Below the pieces are notes generated by a model. That model did not search any database. It was not told where the DNA came from and saw only the letters and a program-made list of their open reading frames with translations. Position numbers and translations under genes: made by a program. Below, one piece after another: positions 6,267 to 6,451 of a stretch of 6,451 bases of DNA (the stretch's first letter is position 1; each line of letters begins with the position of its first letter). The stretch is from Planctomycetaceae bacterium (GTDB lineage Bacteria > Planctomycetota > Planctomycetia > Pirellulales > Thermoguttaceae), in the NCBI GenBank assembly GCA_031278315.1, contig JAITKS010000152.1, forward strand, positions 1-6,451, written 5' to 3'.

Positions 6267-6280
6267 ATATCAGCGGAATA
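6267..6280 (+). repeat. Copy of intergenic motif ATATCAGYGGAAT
   Basis: ATATCAGCGGAATA starts 9 nt after the lipoprotein stop and runs directly into the T8 tract that begins the inverted-repeat element at 6281. The copy after the CPBP gene has the same place relative to its stop codon. Confidence 0.5.
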
Positions 6281-6422
6281 TTTTTTTTGACAGGATTGCA
6301 GGATAGCGGTTAGTGGTTAGTGGTTAGTGGTTAGTGGTTAGTTCGCATGCGGAGATTATTACGGGTTCTAAGTTCGAATCATTAATTACTATCCTGTCAA
6401 TCCTGTAATCCTGTCAAAAAAA
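6281..6422. repeat. Inverted-repeat element built from ATCCTGTCA units (MITE-like)
   Basis: The left arm (6281-6304) is a T run followed by TGACAGGAT and TGCAGGAT. The right arm (6391-6422) is ATCCTGTCA, ATCCTGTA, ATCCTGTCA and an A run. Positions 6288-6304 pair with 6400-6416 over 17 bp with a single G-T pair, extended by the T and A runs. The roughly 95-bp interior contains the GGTTAGT array and the palindrome CGCATGCG (6344-6351). As RNA, the stem would be followed by A rather than U, so it is not a classical terminator. There is no transposase gene; a MITE-like or REP-like origin is inferred. Confidence 0.7.
6308..6342. repeat. Five perfect tandem GGTTAGT units
   Basis: Five exact 7-bp copies lie head to tail inside the loop of the surrounding inverted repeat. 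The lack of divergence suggests recent expansion or slippage. The same family occurs in the opposite orientation at 4323-4352. Confidence 0.9.
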
Positions 6423-6436
6423 CAAAACTAAAGATG

Positions 6437-6451
6437 CGGTCGAGACGACCG
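6437..6451. repeat. GC-rich hairpin at the window edge
   Basis: CGGTCG and CGACCG flank an AGA loop, a perfect 6-bp stem that reaches the last base, so the unit may continue beyond the window. It is GC-rich against an AT-rich background, like the palindromes at 1-181, and is probably another REP-like unit. Confidence 0.6.

Noticed and set aside
6308..6342. Telomere-like GGTTAGT array
   Set aside because: Only five copies, internal to an inverted repeat and in a window with clearly bacterial genes, so a chromosome end is unlikely.
6361..6390. tRNA-like T-arm: GTTCGAATC near 6372-6380
   Set aside because: The flanking bases do not form a T-stem, and no acceptor stem, D-arm or anticodon arm is found, so it is a chance match inside the repeat element.

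Overview
The window is AT-rich DNA that looks like a gut- or host-associated planctomycete (Pirellulales/Thermoguttaceae-like). This placement rests on remembered family signatures, not on a search. The signs are: a tiny lipoprotein with the GMTLP...YYPHGP...SNE pattern; a lipoprotein with a LolA-like fold and the segment DFGSNDELFW; a small cytoplasmic protein with C-x2-SGREL, NGPPE and APNDVLL; few Shine-Dalgarno sequences; and intergenic spaces filled with small palindromes and short tandem repeats. All six supported genes are on the + strand.

Layout. Positions 1-181 are a dense cluster of REP-like palindromes. Positions 182-419 are an AT-rich leader with a good sigma70-type promoter (TTTACA-16 bp-TATAAT), whose -10 box sits inside an inverted repeat. 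Two small membrane/envelope genes follow and overlap by one base: a 75-residue lipoprotein (420-647) and a GlsB/YeaQ-like three-helix membrane protein with a polar tail (647-1084). Then comes metG (1190-3247), a full-length methionyl-tRNA synthetase with a C-terminal Trbp111-like tRNA-binding domain. It is the only gene here with a strong Shine-Dalgarno. A CPBP-family intramembrane protease homologue (3386-4222) follows behind a possible promoter. After a repeat-filled gap (4223-4481) come a conserved-looking small protein (4482-4952) and a large lipoprotein with a LolA-like core and an Asn-rich tail (5071-6258). The right end (6259-6451) is another repeat block: a long inverted repeat enclosing five perfect GGTTAGT units, then a GC-rich hairpin cut by the window edge.

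How the genes relate. metG is housekeeping. The others point to the cell envelope: two lipoproteins, a small integral membrane protein and an intramembrane protease. Only the first two genes are clearly coupled. The 4482 and 5071 genes may form a unit because they are co-directional and lie between two inverted 7-bp minisatellite blocks, but that is inference. I found no CRISPR array, transposase, toxin-antitoxin pair, rRNA or tRNA, and nothing that clearly amounts to a new defence or biosynthetic system. The most interesting points are sequence oddities in the MetRS zinc knuckle and KMSKS loop, the unusual motif spacing of the CPBP protein, and the structured intergenic repeats.
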